Of a DNA stretch of 6,888 bases, positions 5,685 to 6,888 are shown piece after piece (positions within the stretch are counted from its first letter, which is position 1; each line of letters begins with the position of its first letter). Origin of the DNA: Chloroflexota bacterium (GTDB lineage: Bacteria; Chloroflexota; Anaerolineae; 4572-78; J111); contig RFJV01000387.1 in NCBI GenBank assembly GCA_003694775.1, forward strand, positions 1 through 6,888. Reading direction: 5' to 3'. Position numbers and translations under genes: made by a program. Below the pieces are notes generated by a model. The model made no database searches. It had not been told where the DNA came from and worked only from the letters and a program-made list of their open reading frames with translations.

Positions 5685-5715
5685 CCGGTTGCCGGATTTT
5701 ATGGCGACTCCAAAT

Positions 5716-5744
5716 TTGACGAAAACGGTATTCGGCAATAGAAT
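5716..5744 (+). promoter_or_regulatory. Sigma-70-type promoter for rplY
   Basis: TTGACG (5716-5721) and TAGAAT (5739-5744) are separated by exactly 17 bases, each one base off consensus. Transcription would start near 5751, giving a leader of about 216 bases before rplY. The -35 is the same hexamer as in the divergent moeA promoter. Confidence 0.65.
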
Positions 5745-5757
5745 TACCCAACCGGTC

Positions 5758-5792
5758 AAATCGCCGCACTGGTGAAGCGTGAGGCGATTTTT
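5758..5792 (+). terminator. Terminator-like hairpin (possible attenuator) in the rplY leader
   Basis: AAATCGCC (5758-5765) pairs with GGCGATTT (5783-5790). The stem continues past one mismatch by CAC (5767-5769) with GTG (5779-5781), leaves a 9-base loop and runs into TTTTT (5788-5792). No plus-strand gene lies upstream for it to end. It begins only a few bases after the predicted rplY start point, so it would act on the rplY transcript itself. Confidence 0.55.
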
Positions 5793-5847
5793 GTTTGCGC
5801 GTCAGCCGGTAAAAACATAAAGTAAACCATATTAGCCCAAAACTGGG

Positions 5848-5920
5848 CCGTCCGCGAATAAAGTACGGCTGTGTGAATACAGCATGGTCATTCCTGTATT
5901 CGCGATAACTTCGTGGACGG
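5848..5920. repeat. Nested inverted repeat in the rplY leader
   Basis: The outer arms CCGTCCGCGAA (5848-5858) and TTCGTGGACGG (5910-5920) pair over 11 positions with one wobble. The inner arms 5872-5882 and 5894-5904 (TGTGAATACAG with CTGTATTCGCG) pair over 11 positions with two wobbles. The outer ends are identical to those of the element at 190-381, so this is a shorter member of the same family. CGCGAATA (5853-5860) can instead pair perfectly with TATTCGCG (5897-5904), which excludes the nested fold. It ends 28 bases before the rplY ribosome-binding site. Confidence 0.6.
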
Positions 5921-5966
5921 TGCCATTGCAGAAATCGAAATAACAGCGAAGGAGTATAGAACCATT

Positions 5967-6617
5967 ATGGACGCCATTGAACTGCAGGCAGAAGTACGAG
6001 AGGCAACCAAGGGGCACGTCAAGCATCTGCGCGAGCAGGGGTATGTGCCGGCAGTGGTCTACGGCAAATCTGTGAAGTCAACGCTTATCCAGGTTCCGGA
6101 AAAAGCTCTCAACAAAGTCATTCGCCAGGCGGGGACGCACCAGTTGATTTCGCTCAAGATTGGCAAGAAGAAGCCCATCCTGACTCTGGCCCGCGATATC
6201 CAGCGAGACAGTCTGAAGCACAACGTTCTGCACGTAGACTTCTTTGCCGTCACCGCCGGACAGAAAGTGACCGCGGAAGTCCCGGTGGTCTTTGTGGGCG
6301 AATCGCCCGCGGTGCGCGACCTGGGCGGCATCCTGACCCACGGTCTCGACCAGGTAGAAATTGAGTGCCTGCCCAAAGACCTTATCAATTCAATTGAAGT
6401 CGATTTGAGTTCGCTCACCCACTACAACGACACCATCACCGTTGCCGATTTGCAGGTCCCCGATACCATCACCATCCTGTCCGAACCCGAATCGGTCCTG
6501 GCCAAGGTAGAACCGCCGCGTGTCGGTGAGGTTGCCGAAGAAGGAGAGGAAGAAGCTCCTGCGCCGGGCGAGCCGGAAGTACTGACCGCCTCCAAGAAAG
6601 AAGCTGAGGAAGAATAA
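5967..6617 (+). CDS. rplY: 50S ribosomal protein L25 (CTC/TL5 long form)
   Basis: A 216-aa protein. Residues 1 to about 92 form the L25 domain that binds 5S rRNA in the large subunit (REQGYVPAVVYGK 22-34, VLHVDFFAV near its end). Residues about 93-182 form the second, CTC-type beta domain (GGILTHGLDQVEIECLPKDL). The last roughly 35 residues are an acidic Glu/Pro/Ala-rich tail. This two-domain form is the usual one outside Gammaproteobacteria. The ATG at 5967 is chosen because GAAGGAG (5948-5954) lies 12 bases upstream and the protein then begins MDAIELQAEVRE, as relatives do. A GTG at 5913 in the same frame would add 18 unrelated residues and lies inside a palindromic repeat. Confidence 0.95.
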   Translation: MDAIELQAEVREATKGHVKHLREQGYVPAVVYGKSVKSTLIQVPEKALNKVIRQAGTHQLISLKIGKKKPILTLARDIQRDSLKHNVLHVDFFAVTAGQKVTAEVPVVFVGESPAVRDLGGILTHGLDQVEIECLPKDLINSIEVDLSSLTHYNDTITVADLQVPDTITILSEPESVLAKVEPPRVGEVAEEGEEEAPAPGEPEVLTASKKEAEEE

Positions 6618-6632
6618 AGCGGCTGTTTGGGG

Positions 6633-6674
6633 AAGGGTGCGTCCAGAATTCCTAAAATTCTGGACGCACCCTTT
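6633..6674 (+). terminator. 18-bp stem-loop after rplY
   Basis: Positions 6633-6650 and 6656-6673 are exact reverse complements (arm begins AAGGGTGCGTCC) around a 5-base loop. It starts 16 bases after the rplY stop. Only three T bases follow the GC-rich part, so it is a weak intrinsic terminator by itself. It may instead stabilise the 3' end or be a repeat unit. Confidence 0.5.
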
Positions 6675-6694
6675 GGGGAACATTCCAGACCCAC

Positions 6695-6724
6695 AAAAAA
6701 ACCGGGTATGCGCCCGGTTTTTTT
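6695..6724. terminator. Bidirectional intrinsic terminator between convergent genes
   Basis: A7-CCGGG (6695-6706) is paired with CCCGG-T7 (6713-6724) around a 6-base loop. A-run first and T-run last on both strands is the form of a bidirectional terminator. It serves rplY from the left and the gene ending at 6742 from the right. Confidence 0.85.
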
Positions 6725-6741
6725 GTTGGCTTTATGCTTCA

Positions 6742-6888
6742 TTATCTTGGCCCAACCAGCTTGACCTGGTAGCCTTCTTTTTCCAGAATTTCTTTCAGCT
6801 CGTTTACATCACCCCGACCGGCCCAGCGGTTGCTTCGCCGGTCCCACCAGATGCGCTCTTTCAGGATTTCCCGCAATCGTTCCCGCTC
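6742..6888 (-). CDS. C-terminal end of an unidentified protein (cut by window edge)
   Basis: An open frame enters from the right edge and ends in TAA at 6744-6742, giving 48 residues. It is basic and helical (ERERLREILKER), contains WWDRRSNRWAGRGD, and ends in a helix and strand (NELKEILEKEGYQVKLVGPR). The bidirectional terminator lies 18 bases past the stop, which supports a real gene end. I do not recognise the family, and the start is outside the window. Confidence 0.6.
   Translation of the reverse strand, partial: ERERLREILKERIWWDRRSNRWAGRGDVNELKEILEKEGYQVKLVGPR

Larger units (their letters stand above)
5621..5966. other. Divergent regulatory region between moeA and rplY
   Basis: This 346-base spacer holds back-to-back promoters (5657-5684 minus and 5716-5744 plus), a terminator-like hairpin just after the rplY start point (5758-5792), a small GCCCA/TGGGC hairpin (5835-5848), and a nested inverted repeat (5848-5920). 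AACCGG occurs at 5667-5672, 5683-5688 and 5750-5755, close to both promoters. Short frames here have no ribosome-binding site and are not called. Confidence 0.65.

Noticed and set aside
5913..5966. GTG start giving an 18-residue longer L25
   Set aside because: The extra residues do not resemble L25, the GTG lies inside the palindromic repeat, and GAAGGAG is placed for the ATG at 5967.
5832..6026. A 64-codon minus-strand frame overlapping the rplY start
   Set aside because: It crosses the nested inverted repeat and the true start of rplY, and has no family resemblance or ribosome-binding site.

Overview
The window looks like chromosomal DNA of a moderately GC-rich bacterium. The paired VKOR and DsbA-like genes, the long two-domain L25 with an acidic tail, and intergenic spacers full of small palindromes and 7-8 base repeats would fit Chloroflexota (Anaerolineae-like). 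That assignment is an inference from style, not from a marker phylogeny.

Layout, left to right. Positions 1-68 hold the start of a minus-strand zinc-ribbon protein with a clear promoter. A 533-base repeat-rich spacer follows. Positions 602-2599 (minus) encode a 665-aa fusion of an MTA/SAH-deaminase-type amidohydrolase and a CYTH domain. Its leader carries octamer and heptamer tandem repeats, which sit just after a terminator serving the next group. Positions 2815-4271 (minus) form a compact thiol-oxidation operon: a membrane-anchored DsbA-like protein, a VKOR-family membrane quinone-linked oxidase, and a small protein with four Cys and a very acidic tail. Upstream of it on the same strand lies moeA (4343-5620). 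A divergent regulatory region follows (5621-5966), then rplY (5967-6617, plus), two hairpins, and the C-terminal end of an unidentified minus-strand gene (6742-6888).

The most important observation is that the DsbA-like gene is interrupted by one in-frame TGA exactly where the first catalytic Cys of the CPHC active site belongs (the sequence reads FG-TGA-PHC). The reading frame is otherwise intact on both sides, and a hairpin lies directly after the TGA. I read this as a selenocysteine codon, giving a 223-aa Sec-PHC oxidoreductase. Automated gene calling would split it into two fragments or call it a pseudogene. TGA is also an ordinary stop in this window (the fusion gene, moeA and this gene itself), so a general code change does not explain it.

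How the genes could work together: the Sec-DsbA would oxidise or reduce thiols outside the membrane, and VKOR would recycle it into the quinone pool. The two are translationally coupled by an ATGA overlap. MoeA makes molybdenum cofactor, and selenium and molybdenum meet in Sec-type formate dehydrogenases, but nothing here proves a functional link. The mtaD-CYTH fusion and the recurrent palindromic elements in the spacers are the other points worth a second look.
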